A stretch of DNA of 64,000 bases from DYFC01 sp041658585 (lineage in GTDB: Bacteria; Nitrospirota; Thermodesulfovibrionia; Thermodesulfovibrionales; SM23-35), in assembly GCA_041658585.1 (NCBI GenBank), contig JBAZZX010000003.1, positions 62,001-126,000 of the forward strand, given 5' to 3'. Positions 17,201 through 24,190 of this stretch are shown piece after piece (the stretch's first letter is position 1; the number at the start of each line of letters is the position of its first letter). The translations under genes and the position numbers were made by a program. The notes under the pieces were generated by a model. The model made no database searches, was not told the origin of the DNA, and was given only the letters and a program-made list of their open reading frames with translations.

Positions 17201-17625
17201 ATATATCCGAGGAAATCCGCAAGTCCTTCACTTCCTCCGAGTTTCTGCATGATGCTGAAAAGGGTCTTCTGATCTTCGATTGTCTTAAAGGCTTCGATCC
17301 TGGCCCTTTTCTGTTTTTCGATGATCTCCCAGATGAGTCTTGCGCCTGTGCCTTCAATTACTTCAATCTTGTAAGCCGATGCCACTCTGATTTCATTGCT
17401 GAGTTTGACGTCGCCTGTAACATTGATGACCATTTCGGGTGCGGCATTGCAGAAAGATTGAACTTCGGTAAACACCGGAAGGTTCCACTTCTTTGCGAGA
17501 ATGGCGCCGGGGGAGTCAAGTTTTTTTTCGAAAATTCCGACCAGTTCGGTGTTGGCGTCTCCCCGGAGCAACGAAATAAGAGCGCTTGCTCCTATGTTGC
17601 CGCCGGCAATCGCTATTCTAAGCAT
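14236..17625 (-). CDS. Rossmann-GAF-PAS hybrid histidine kinase with two receivers and GGDEF
   Basis: Cytoplasmic multidomain signalling protein, 1129 aa. Domains in order: an N-terminal Rossmann dinucleotide-binding-like fold (about 1-110; MLRIAIAGGNIGASALISLL, then PEMVINVTG); GAF (about 125-285); PAS (about 295-390); coiled coil (about 395-440); HisKA with phospho-acceptor His in NMSHELRTPLNSILGF; HATPase with NAIKF, VQDTGIGIG and GGVGLGLALS; receiver 1 (about 705-815, phospho-Asp in ITLDVLLPKKDG); receiver 2 (about 830-940, ILLDFTLPDMLG); GGDEF (about 955-1115). The GGDEF signature reads RYGGDSF: the residue equivalent to the second acidic position is Ser, so cyclase activity is doubtful. 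No membrane segment. The gene overlaps the HD-GYP regulator upstream by 8 bp, making a coupled signalling pair. The Rossmann sensor could bind NAD(P)(H); that is inference. Confidence 0.9.
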   Translation of the reverse strand: MLRIAIAGGNIGASALISLLRGDANTELVGIFEKKLDSPGAILAKKWNLPVFTEVQSFCNAAPEMVINVTGDVKLSNEIRVASAYKIEVIEGTGARLIWEIIEKQKRARIEAFKTIEDQKTLFSIMQKLGGSEGLADFLGYMLDKTLEMIDAPAGSIVLHEHGEMKLIAHKGLSKRFTENKTWAIIPGGLADDIVRNKKTVIIQDTLKVDYTRNNPALISEKIRSLLACPVLLGNKVAGILYIDDYKPRQFSDRQQASLALITGIIALFIDRLAFMQKAEKFNLITFHIMEGSNDIVLITDPSGAISAFNDRAVELLGYSKQYLNGMGIQSLMKDGRWESVHNELSANSVLRGHKVTLVGSGGREMDMQLNAVSLKNAKELPSELIFLFKSLKDEMNLKKVVEEKSKEIEDLRENLEKKVIERTVELEKINRELEYANQLKGRFIANMSHELRTPLNSILGFSDVLLDMTFGSLTEHQERYIKNIHTSGKHLLELINNVLDIAKIEAGKYEMVYETFTIDDVIGEVINIMKSLAENKFIEIFVSIGEGISSLTADRIKLKQILYNLLSNAIKFTPEGGMIRVDVSREENPSPALSGNGAGFKFIRFSVQDTGIGIGPEDKEKIFDEFEQATSTFSKKYGGVGLGLALSKKMVELHGGSIIVESNLGEGSTFTFTIPAESPVSEAAVIEDTEAISLNFPWMKDEAPLILVVEDDLSTAELLTLHLTQSGYKVAHAFNGEEAIEKAVAMQPFAITLDVLLPKKDGWEVLQALKSDPATAKIPVIIHSIVDNKDLAFALGATDYLLKPLDREALISKLEEITIAKGKRVLPISILIIESEDEVTNSLRGIFEPQGFLIYTAATGQRGIELASALRPAVILLDFTLPDMLGYDAIQEIKENPSTKDIPVFILTERDISVEERLSLVGKIERIVQKFAFDTKELVSHIKELEILYPKRAGLIDELTGAFSHRYFQIRLAQEVERATRYKLPLNLLLLDLDDFSQYAKKHGEYYGNITLKKVADLIRKNIRGSDIVVRYGGDSFAILLPNTMIAAALSMSNRFNAIIKNYPFIYENSQPKGHITASIGLTFLDGQSTEEFILCAEKALARAFGKGGDRVEVYSKEQHEKEEVEQY

Positions 17626-18622
17626 CTACTTTATAGCCCTTGTTTACTAAAGAGCTTATCATGTCCATAAAATAGCTGAGCAGTTCAGAGTCCCATTGTC
17701 CATCGTACCGTTCCGATTTCATGGTCTCTACAGTTGCTTTTACAGACCTCCGATCACGGTATGGGCGCACTGAAACCATTGCATCAAAAGAGTCAACAAT
17801 AGAAAGTATCCTTGCCATGAGAGGGATATCGTCCTCGGCAAGTCCGTCAGGAAATCCCATACCGTCCCAGCGTTCGTGATGATGGCGTATGGCAGGTAGA
17901 ATCTTCTTCATGGAAACAAGGGGCCTGCATAATTCCTCTCCAAGGACAACATGTGTCTTTATCATCTCCACCTCTTCTTTTGTCAGAGGACCCGGCTTGC
18001 GAAGCAGTGATTCACTCAGGCATATTTTCCCGATGTCATGCAATATTCCGGCCTTTTTCATCTCCTCTCTGTCCTTCTCGGATAGCCCGAGATAGAGGAC
18101 AAAATCGGCGGAGAGCTTGCTCACCCTTGAGGAATGTCCTTTTGTATATGGATCTCTTGACTCCATTGCTACTGCAAGGGTCATAATGATATTTTCAGAG
18201 TGGTCGAGTTCCTCATTTAATGACTTGACCTTCAGCAGTGATTTAATCTTCATAAGGAGTTCTATCGTGTCAAAGGGTTTACTTATAAAGTCGTCAGCGC
18301 CCGACTCCAAGCCCTTCAGTTTGCTCTTTCTATCTGTTAGGGCCGTTAAAAGTATTACCGGGAAGAAACGTTTTCCGGATATGTCCTTGAGTCTGCTGCA
18401 GAGTTCAAACCCGTCGATCCCCGGCATCATAACATCGAGGACAGCGAGATCAACAGGATGATTTCGAAATTTATCGATTGCATCAGAGGCCCCAAGTGCG
18501 GTATAAACCTTAAAGCCTTCTTTCTGAAAAACCGCCTCCATCAGTTCCAGATTTGATGGGATATCATCAACAACCAGGATGGAAGGCTTCTCTCTTTCAA
18601 TAAGACACGTAAAAGGGCCCAT
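17618..18622 (-). CDS. Response regulator with HD-GYP phosphodiesterase domain
   Basis: RpfG-like protein, about 334 aa: an N-terminal receiver (SILVVDDIPSNLELME; phospho-Asp in DLAVLDVMMPGIDG) and a C-terminal HD-GYP domain that hydrolyses cyclic di-GMP. The metal and GYP motifs are AGILHDIGK and HHERWDGMGFPDGL; the GYP itself reads GFP, a mild variant. Start: the ATG at 18622 is favoured over the TTG at 18658 because the TTG is part of a TTGACA promoter box. The 3' end overlaps the downstream hybrid kinase gene by 8 bp, so the two likely form one phosphorelay with opposing (or degenerate) c-di-GMP domains. Confidence 0.88.
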   Translation of the reverse strand: MGPFTCLIEREKPSILVVDDIPSNLELMEAVFQKEGFKVYTALGASDAIDKFRNHPVDLAVLDVMMPGIDGFELCSRLKDISGKRFFPVILLTALTDRKSKLKGLESGADDFISKPFDTIELLMKIKSLLKVKSLNEELDHSENIIMTLAVAMESRDPYTKGHSSRVSKLSADFVLYLGLSEKDREEMKKAGILHDIGKICLSESLLRKPGPLTKEEVEMIKTHVVLGEELCRPLVSMKKILPAIRHHHERWDGMGFPDGLAEDDIPLMARILSIVDSFDAMVSVRPYRDRRSVKATVETMKSERYDGQWDSELLSYFMDMISSLVNKGYKVDA

Positions 18623-18629
18623 GTAAAAG

Positions 18630-18658
18630 ATTAAACCATTAGAAGAGATTTTTGTCAA
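18630..18658 (-). promoter_or_regulatory. Sigma70 promoter of the HD-GYP/kinase operon
   Basis: TTGACA (18658-18653) and TTTAAT (18635-18630) are separated by exactly 17 bp. The expected transcription start, about 7 nt downstream, falls at or next to the ATG at 18622, so the mRNA would be leaderless; no Shine-Dalgarno sequence is present in front of that ATG. Confidence 0.55.
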
Positions 18659-18712
18659 GAAAATTCTTTAATAATGAAGTGTTACAGTGAAAACTTAACC
18701 TTTTTCTTAAAA

Positions 18713-18928
18713 TTAGACCAACCTAAGTCCGGCATAATAGCAACAACTTTCATTATTAAGGTTGTTCATAAAAGATCTTTCTACGCCGTCTGCAAACAAT
18801 ATACGGACGAGGCATATCCCTCCGGGCAGGGTTGAATGTTTCTCCTCAACAACCTCGCCTTCACCCCAGGAATTATAGTGTATGTGCCTGACTAAATCTC
18901 CGACTTTCAGGTATAGTCTTGGTTTCAT
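18713..18928 (-). CDS. DUF3553-like small protein
   Basis: Small soluble protein of 71 aa, MKPRLYLKVGDLVRHIHYNS and following. The pattern GDLVRH...WGEGEVVE...VRILFADGVERSF matches the DUF3553 family, a small SH3-like beta barrel also seen as the C-terminal part of UvrD/CarD-type proteins; the family has no defined function. The start at 18928 is fixed by an ATGA overlap with the stop codon of the tonB-like gene, so it is translated as the third gene of that operon. Confidence 0.65.
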   Translation of the reverse strand: MKPRLYLKVGDLVRHIHYNSWGEGEVVEEKHSTLPGGICLVRILFADGVERSFMNNLNNESCCYYAGLRLV

Positions 18929-19749
18929 ATATTGTAAATTATAGTATAAATAAAATGCCCATCTATAGAATATGAATCCATCCCCCATGATTCAGGCAGA
19001 GGCCAGAAAGGTGAAGCGTCTTTCAGCGCCTTGATGGCGGCGTCATCAAGGTCTTTATGTCCGGAGGTCCTGACCAGATCAACCGCACCGAGCTTTCCAT
19101 TTTTCATTATGGTAAAACGGATTAAGAGGTCGCCGGATATACCCCGGGCAGCGGCGGAAGGCGGATAAATCCAGATGTGTTCTATTCGCTCTTTTAATTT
19201 CCTGTCATATAGCATGAATTTCAGTTCTTTCCCGTCAAAGGAAAGTTTCTTGTCGGCTTCAGATTTCTTATCATCCCTGTTTTGCAGTCCTCCCTTAGAT
19301 CCGTAAGTCTGTTCCTGTCTCGTATCAAGGAGGGGTATTTTGTCTTTTTTTGCCTGTTCCTTTTTTTCCATGTCACGTTTTGCAAGGTCGTTGATAACAT
19401 TCCTGTCAAAAAGTTTTTCTTTTATGGAAGGTTTCGGACTATCGGGTTTTGGTGCGACCTGAGGTATAGGCGCCGGTGTATAAGCCGTCTGCGGAGGCGG
19501 TGGAATCGCTGCAGACGGTATTGAAGGCGCAACAGGAGAAGGCGGCAAAACGGGAGGGGGCTGCCGCCTTCCACGCAAAGAAGATACCTTTGGCGGTTGA
19601 GTGTAAATCTCCGCAGGAGAAACAAGCCTTGCAAGCAAACTTTCATGTATCTCCCCGCCGTTCCGATCTTGTACGGGAAGTAAAAGCACTGATGCAAGAA
19701 TCACGGCATGCAGGAGAAAGGAGAAGACAAAAAAATGTTTGAGACTCAA
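18925..19749 (-). CDS. TonB family energy-transduction protein
   Basis: Periplasm-spanning TonB-like protein, 274 aa. One N-terminal membrane segment (FFVFSFLLHAVILASVLLLP), a proline-rich linker (about residues 60-105) that spans the periplasm, a charged Lys-rich segment, and a C-terminal TonB domain (about 185-274; YPPSAAARGISGDLLIRFTI, then LGAVDLVRTSGHKDLDDAAI). No exbB/exbD genes are next to it. It overlaps the reductase gene upstream and the DUF3553 gene downstream by ATGA junctions. The partner receptor is unknown. Confidence 0.85.
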   Translation of the reverse strand: MSLKHFFVFSFLLHAVILASVLLLPVQDRNGGEIHESLLARLVSPAEIYTQPPKVSSLRGRRQPPPVLPPSPVAPSIPSAAIPPPPQTAYTPAPIPQVAPKPDSPKPSIKEKLFDRNVINDLAKRDMEKKEQAKKDKIPLLDTRQEQTYGSKGGLQNRDDKKSEADKKLSFDGKELKFMLYDRKLKERIEHIWIYPPSAAARGISGDLLIRFTIMKNGKLGAVDLVRTSGHKDLDDAAIKALKDASPFWPLPESWGMDSYSIDGHFIYTIIYNI

Positions 19750-20837
19750 CGTGCTAATTTCCCGAAGAACCTGATATAACTCATGAGGTTTGATTTGCTG
19801 CCGCCTTTCATGGTCCAGAGTCTCAGCGACGCCTCCCGTATTTCAGGCCTTCCGTGCAATGCAACCAGCCTTTCGGCGGATGCGTCATCTTTCAGGAAAT
19901 AATCTCTCAGCGCATTCATTAGCATGAATCTTTTCTGAAACTTCGACCTCCACATCTTTTTATAGTTATCAACCTTATTTTCTATTATAGCTCTTGCGGC
20001 AAACTCCCCGGCCTTCATGGCGTAATAGATACCTTCATACGTAAGCGGCAGTACCTGTCCAGCCGAATCACCGGCAAAAAGTATTTTACTTTTATTATAC
20101 AAGTCGCCGGTCCAAACTGGAATCCTGTAGACCCTTTTCTCGCCTTCCGTTTGAATCCCTTTTCTCTCCCTGAACCGCTCGAAAAGGGACTGTATTCTGC
20201 CCTGTTCGTACCCTCCGGTGCCGACCGATATACCCTGAGTCCAAGGGAATACCCATGAATATGACAGCGGCGCATGAGAAGCCCCGAACCAGAATTCACA
20301 GCAGTCCGCAGACATACCTTGTATTTTTTCGGACATGGTAAAGAAGGCGCGCACCGGCTTAATGCCAAGGGCCGTCCTCATTTTTGAATTTACACCGTCT
20401 GCGGCAATGATATATTCGGCAGTGATTTCATATCGGTCCATACCGGATATTGACTCAACTTTATAATGTTTGTTACGGGAAACGCCTGCGAACTCACCTT
20501 CGATTATATTTGCTCCGCAAACCTCTGCCTGCCGCCTTAATTCCCGGTCAAACTCGCCGCGCCCTACAATGGCGAGACTGCTACCCTTCAAATCGATATC
20601 GACTTTTTCACCGGCAGGTGAAACAAGCCTGATAACCTTAACTTCTTTTTGAATGATATTTTCAGGAATGCCGAATTCGTCAAAGGCATTAATGGATATC
20701 CCGCCGCCGCAGGGTTTGACAAATGCAAGGTTTTTTTCGAGGAGAACAACATCTCTGCCGTTTTTTGAAAGGACTTTGGCGGCTGTTGCTCCTGCCGGTC
20801 CCGCGCCGATTACAAGGACGTTTGTGCTCAGTCTCAT
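19746..20837 (-). CDS. Geranylgeranyl reductase family FAD-dependent oxidoreductase
   Basis: FAD-dependent enzyme of the geranylgeranyl reductase/ChlP family, about 363 aa. The N-terminal dinucleotide motif is VLVIGAGPAGATAAKVLSKN, followed by the family motif VKPCGGGIS and the FAD-binding LFAGDSAGQVLPLTYEGIYY. Members saturate isoprenoid double bonds, for example in quinone tails or archaeal lipids; menaquinone tail reduction is a sensible guess here. Start ATG at 20837 (MRLSTNVLVIGAG) is preferred over a TTG six codons earlier. The 3' end overlaps the tonB-like gene by 4 bp. A 192-bp inverted-repeat element begins 4 bp upstream of the start codon and may have displaced or replaced the promoter. 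Confidence 0.82.
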   Translation of the reverse strand: MRLSTNVLVIGAGPAGATAAKVLSKNGRDVVLLEKNLAFVKPCGGGISINAFDEFGIPENIIQKEVKVIRLVSPAGEKVDIDLKGSSLAIVGRGEFDRELRRQAEVCGANIIEGEFAGVSRNKHYKVESISGMDRYEITAEYIIAADGVNSKMRTALGIKPVRAFFTMSEKIQGMSADCCEFWFGASHAPLSYSWVFPWTQGISVGTGGYEQGRIQSLFERFRERKGIQTEGEKRVYRIPVWTGDLYNKSKILFAGDSAGQVLPLTYEGIYYAMKAGEFAARAIIENKVDNYKKMWRSKFQKRFMLMNALRDYFLKDDASAERLVALHGRPEIREASLRLWTMKGGSKSNLMSYIRFFGKLAR

Positions 20838-20840
20838 TGA

Positions 20841-21032
20841 TTCACCCAAAAACAACGGATGTGTAAAATAAATTTATTTAACTCGATAAATTTATTTAAA
20901 AAGGTAGTTCATGGTAATTGCATAAAAATATTTTGGTAATACATCTATATAAGTACACTATGGTATCGAAAAATAAATTTATTTTACACATCCGCAGTTT
21001 CTATAACAGTTTAATTGTATTTTTCGGATTAA
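20841..21032. repeat. MITE family 1, copy A (192 bp)
   Basis: Same element as at 58842-59033: both are 192 bp and share most of their sequence, including the interior CATCTATATAAGTACACTAT. The ends are inverted copies around CGGATGTGTAAAATAAATT on the left and its complement on the right. No protein is encoded consistently. This copy abuts the start of the reductase gene. Its outermost bases deviate from the TTAACCC/GGGTTAA tips of the other copies (ATTCACCC and GGATTAA). Confidence 0.8.
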
Positions 21033-21070
21033 CTAAAAAGGACATGGATATAACATCCTACCCAACTCCT

Positions 21071-21104
21071 CCCATCAATCCCGAAAACTTTCGGGACTGA
21101 TGGG
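21071..21104. terminator. Hairpin with 16-bp arms
   Basis: CCCATCAATCCCGAAA pairs with TTTCGGGACTGATGGG (one mismatch) around a 2-nt loop. It lies beside the 3' end of the Usp gene (ends 21180, minus strand), about 75 bp beyond it, and could act as a terminator, but there is no T-tract. The CCCGAAA/TTTCGGG core also occurs at 10597, so a dispersed repeat is an alternative. Confidence 0.4.
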
Positions 21105-21179
21105 AGAGGGAAAGGGTGAGGGGGTCACCTCATCGTCAGTAGCGCTAAACTTCAGATTATGATTAAATATCTTGTCCGA

Positions 21180-21632
21180 CTAATATTTCGGAATCCTTAC
21201 GGTAAGCACCGGGCACGGGGCATTCCTAACAACCTGTGCGGCAGTGCTCCCGAAAAGAATTCTGTCTATGCCCGTTCTTCCATGTGTTCCTATGATTATC
21301 ATGTCTATCTTATTTTTAACGGCACAGCTCATAATCTCCTGATAGGGAACACCTGTCTGGACAATACGCTCAATATTCTTGAGCCCGCCGAGTTCATTAA
21401 CGCCGAAGTTGTCGAGCTCTTTCTTAGCGCCTTCCTGAATGTCCTTGTAGATTGCATCCATTGATACATGAGGGACATACCAGCCGGAAGCCTTTGCAAT
21501 ATCGTAAATAACATGAAGAACGTAGAGCCTGGCTCCATAACGGTTCGCAAATTCAACTGCATACTTCAACGCCTCTGCCGAGCCCTCTGAAAAGTCTGTC
21601 GGGAAAAGAATACTTTTAATTTCCATTATCAA
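21180..21632 (-). CDS. Universal stress protein (single domain)
   Basis: UspA-family protein, 150 aa, one domain. ATP-binding signature G-x2-G-x9-G-S/T is visible in IIIGTHGRTGIDRILFGSTA, followed by APCPVLTVR. N-terminus SILFPTDFSEGSAEALKYAV is typical. The start overlaps the stop of the GalT-like gene by 4 bp (ATGA), so it belongs to the operon birA-coaX-galT-like-usp. Confidence 0.9.
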   Translation of the reverse strand: MIMEIKSILFPTDFSEGSAEALKYAVEFANRYGARLYVLHVIYDIAKASGWYVPHVSMDAIYKDIQEGAKKELDNFGVNELGGLKNIERIVQTGVPYQEIMSCAVKNKIDMIIIGTHGRTGIDRILFGSTAAQVVRNAPCPVLTVRIPKY

Positions 21633-22627
21633 ACCTCCCTTAAATATTTTGCTGCGTTTTCAGGCGATGTGGGAAGGATATATAATCCTGAACCCCATTC
21701 AAACCCGCTTGTCCTTATAATCCTTGGAAGTATCTCAATATGCCAGTGATAGTCCTCTCCGAGCGTATGCCAGTGGTTTCTCCTAGGCACCATATTCGGG
21801 GCTGTGTGAAGGAAGTAGTTGAAAGGCGGGTCATGGAAAACCTGCCTCAGCTTTTTCAATATTGTCATAAGGACCAGTCCCATATCTTCGATCTCTTCAT
21901 CGGTAATCTCCTGAAAAGCGCAACTGTGGCGCCTCGGGAGTATCCATGACTCGAAAGGAAATTGCGCGGCATACGGACAAAAGGCAAGAAAGTGTTTCGT
22001 CTCAAAGATGATCCTTTCACCGGTCCTAAGTTCCTCCCTAATGATGTCGCAGAATATACACCGTTCTTTATAGGAAAAATACTGTTTCGAATTATCCAGT
22101 TCATCCTTTACAACCTTAGGTATCACCGGGGTAGCCATTAAAAAAGATACCGGATGAGAAAATATTTGTCCGGCGCATTTACCGGAGTCTTTATATATAA
22201 GAATATATCTGAGTCTCGAATCCTTTTCAAGATCGGCAAGCCGTGTTCTGTACAGGGTTATGACCCTTATCATCTGTTCCAGCCCCATATCTTCCGGCCT
22301 AAGGTTGTGCTCCGGGGACTCGACGAGGATTTCATTTGCCCCTATGGCGTTCATTTTATCATATATCCCGATCCCTCTTCTCCCAAGGTCTCCTTCTATC
22401 TGAAAAATGGGCTTAAAACTCGGCAAGGCCCTGACCCACCAGTCAGCGTCGGACTTCCGTATAGAGGTTATTTCGGGCGGGGTCTCATGTTCCCTGCCCC
22501 GGCAAAAAAAGCAGCTTGTTTCCGCCTTGTCATCGTCCGGCGGCTTGGTATATTCCGCCGGCGTTCGGGAATCCGACATAACGGCAACCCATCTTCCAAG
22601 AAGTATGTCTTTCCTCAGTTCATGCAT
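21629..22627 (-). CDS. GalT-like nucleotidyltransferase lacking the catalytic His
   Basis: HIT-superfamily protein of the galactose-1-phosphate uridylyltransferase fold, 332 aa. Zinc-type CxxC sites are present (SCFFCRG, about residue 38; RCIFCDIIREE, about 196), as are VESPEHNLRPEDMG and the C-terminal YHWHIEILPR. The active-site motif, HPHxQ in GalT, reads SHPVSFLMATP: the nucleophilic second His is Val and the Gln is Phe. Canonical uridylyl transfer through that His is therefore not expected. Related ADP-glucose or other phosphorylases keep this His, so the protein may be inactive, regulatory or catalytically different. It overlaps coaX upstream by 8 bp and the usp gene downstream by 4 bp. 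Confidence 0.8.
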   Translation of the reverse strand: MHELRKDILLGRWVAVMSDSRTPAEYTKPPDDDKAETSCFFCRGREHETPPEITSIRKSDADWWVRALPSFKPIFQIEGDLGRRGIGIYDKMNAIGANEILVESPEHNLRPEDMGLEQMIRVITLYRTRLADLEKDSRLRYILIYKDSGKCAGQIFSHPVSFLMATPVIPKVVKDELDNSKQYFSYKERCIFCDIIREELRTGERIIFETKHFLAFCPYAAQFPFESWILPRRHSCAFQEITDEEIEDMGLVLMTILKKLRQVFHDPPFNYFLHTAPNMVPRRNHWHTLGEDYHWHIEILPRIIRTSGFEWGSGLYILPTSPENAAKYLREV

Positions 22628-23384
22628 CCCTGTTCCTCTTATATATTATCCTCAGCCCCTCAAGCGTAAGGTGCGGGTAAAAATCGTTTTGCCTCTTTAA
22701 AAATCCGGTGAGGAGTTTCCCGTATCCGCCTGTAACGGCAACCTTCAGCTCAAGCCCGGTTTCATATTCTATCTCATTGAGAATCCCGTCAACCGCTCCG
22801 GCTGTGCCATAGAAGATACCGGATCGGATACAGCCTGAAGTGTCAGCGCCGAGCGCCGCTTCAGGCGGGAACAAAGGAACCGCTTGCAGTTTAGATGTGC
22901 CTTTCTCAAGGGATTCGTTCATTAATCGTATGCCCGGCATTATTGTACCCCCGATATAGTTTGCATCCTTGCCCACAACGCTGATGGTAGTGGCTGTGCC
23001 AAAATCAACAACCGCCACCGGGCGTTTATACCGTTCATATGCCGCAACTGCATTTGCAATCCTGTCGGCCCCCAACTCTCCCGGCTCCGGTATAGCAAAG
23101 ACAATTCCGGTTATAACTTTATAACTTACCAATAGAGGCTCTCCGGACACCGGACCCGTCAGGGCGTCTTTGATAACACCCGTATGGCCGGGAACAACAG
23201 ATGATATTATAATCCCTTCCGCTATTTTGTCTATATTTTTTTCTTTTATAAACCCATTAACAATTGATGAATACTCCCGGAAGGAAAGAAGAGGCCATGT
23301 GTCAAAGGTCTTTACAAACAGGTCTGATCCGGTAAATAAACCGATATGTATTGAAGAATTCCCTATATCAACGGCAATAACCAT
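22620..23384 (-). CDS. coaX: Type III pantothenate kinase
   Basis: Cytoplasmic enzyme phosphorylating pantothenate, the first step of CoA synthesis, 254 aa. It belongs to the ASKHA fold: phosphate-1 loop AVDIGNSSIHIGLF at the N-terminus, central PGELGADRIANAVAAYERYK, VVDFGTATTISVV (phosphate 2) and GGTIMPGIRLM. Family members need a monovalent cation and are not feedback-inhibited by CoA. It starts immediately after the birA stop codon, the common birA-coaX pairing. Confidence 0.95.
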   Translation of the reverse strand: MVIAVDIGNSSIHIGLFTGSDLFVKTFDTWPLLSFREYSSIVNGFIKEKNIDKIAEGIIISSVVPGHTGVIKDALTGPVSGEPLLVSYKVITGIVFAIPEPGELGADRIANAVAAYERYKRPVAVVDFGTATTISVVGKDANYIGGTIMPGIRLMNESLEKGTSKLQAVPLFPPEAALGADTSGCIRSGIFYGTAGAVDGILNEIEYETGLELKVAVTGGYGKLLTGFLKRQNDFYPHLTLEGLRIIYKRNRDA

Positions 23385-24161
23385 CTATCTTACTATCGTC
23401 ACATCTCCCGAACTGATTCTTTTAACCTCTCCTGAAGTAAGCTTTATCATAAGCATCCCTTCGCTGTCTAAGTCCAGGGCCAAACCTGTAAGGGTTCCCT
23501 GACCGGTAACTACCATAACCTCCCTGCCAAGGGTGGAAGACAACCGTTTCCATTCAGAAAGGAGCGTGTCCCTATCCATTACCTTCAGGGTCTTATACCA
23601 CCGGTCTATCTCATTCAGGGTTTCCGCCACTATTTCCGTCCTTGAATAAACAATACCCGTCTCATTTTTAAGTGACGTCGCTATAGATTTCACATCCTCA
23701 GAAAATTCGTCTATATCCGCATTCACATTTATTCCGATGCCTGCAACTGCAAAGATTATTTTATTCCGTTCCGTTTTAAGCTCTGTAAGAATACCACAAA
23801 GCTTTTTCTTTTGAATAATCAGGTCATTCGGCCACTTTATCGTAACATTAAGTCCGGTTACTTTTCTAAGGGCGGTTGCACAGGCAACTGAAGACATGAT
23901 GGTGATGAGAGTTGCATACCTTGGCCTGATATCCGGCCTCAGGATAATGCTCATATAGATGTTTACACCGGGTGGCGATACCCAAACCCTTCCGAGCCTG
24001 CCCTTGCCTTTACTTTGGGTATCGGCAAGAACAACGGCGCCTTCGACAGTCTTCGCGGCAATTTCAGAGGCTACGGCATTGGTGGAACCGACGGTATCGT
24101 AAAAGAAAATCTCCCTGCCGACGTCGCCCCTCAGCCTGGATTTTATTTCAGCTATTTTCAA
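23385..24161 (-). CDS. birA: Biotin--[acetyl-CoA-carboxylase] ligase, no DNA-binding domain
   Basis: Biotin protein ligase, 258 aa. The biotin-binding/adenylation signatures are FFYDTVGSTNAVASEIA, ADTQSKGKGRLGRVWVSPPG and VTIKWPNDLIIQKKKLCGIL. The N-terminal winged helix of E. coli BirA is absent, so it is a monofunctional class I enzyme that does not repress biotin genes itself. C-terminal SH3-like domain ends in SSGDVTIVR. Its stop is directly followed by the coaX start. Confidence 0.93.
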   Translation of the reverse strand: MKIAEIKSRLRGDVGREIFFYDTVGSTNAVASEIAAKTVEGAVVLADTQSKGKGRLGRVWVSPPGVNIYMSIILRPDIRPRYATLITIMSSVACATALRKVTGLNVTIKWPNDLIIQKKKLCGILTELKTERNKIIFAVAGIGINVNADIDEFSEDVKSIATSLKNETGIVYSRTEIVAETLNEIDRWYKTLKVMDRDTLLSEWKRLSSTLGREVMVVTGQGTLTGLALDLDSEGMLMIKLTSGEVKRISSGDVTIVR

Positions 24162-24190
24162 GGCTATACATTAATTGCATAAAGCAAGGG

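Noticed and set aside
20918..21100. Pair of similar short frames at 20918 and 58913 that seemed to encode a conserved peptide
   Set aside because: The similarity is explained by the duplicated MITE, and the frames diverge in length; not a real protein family.
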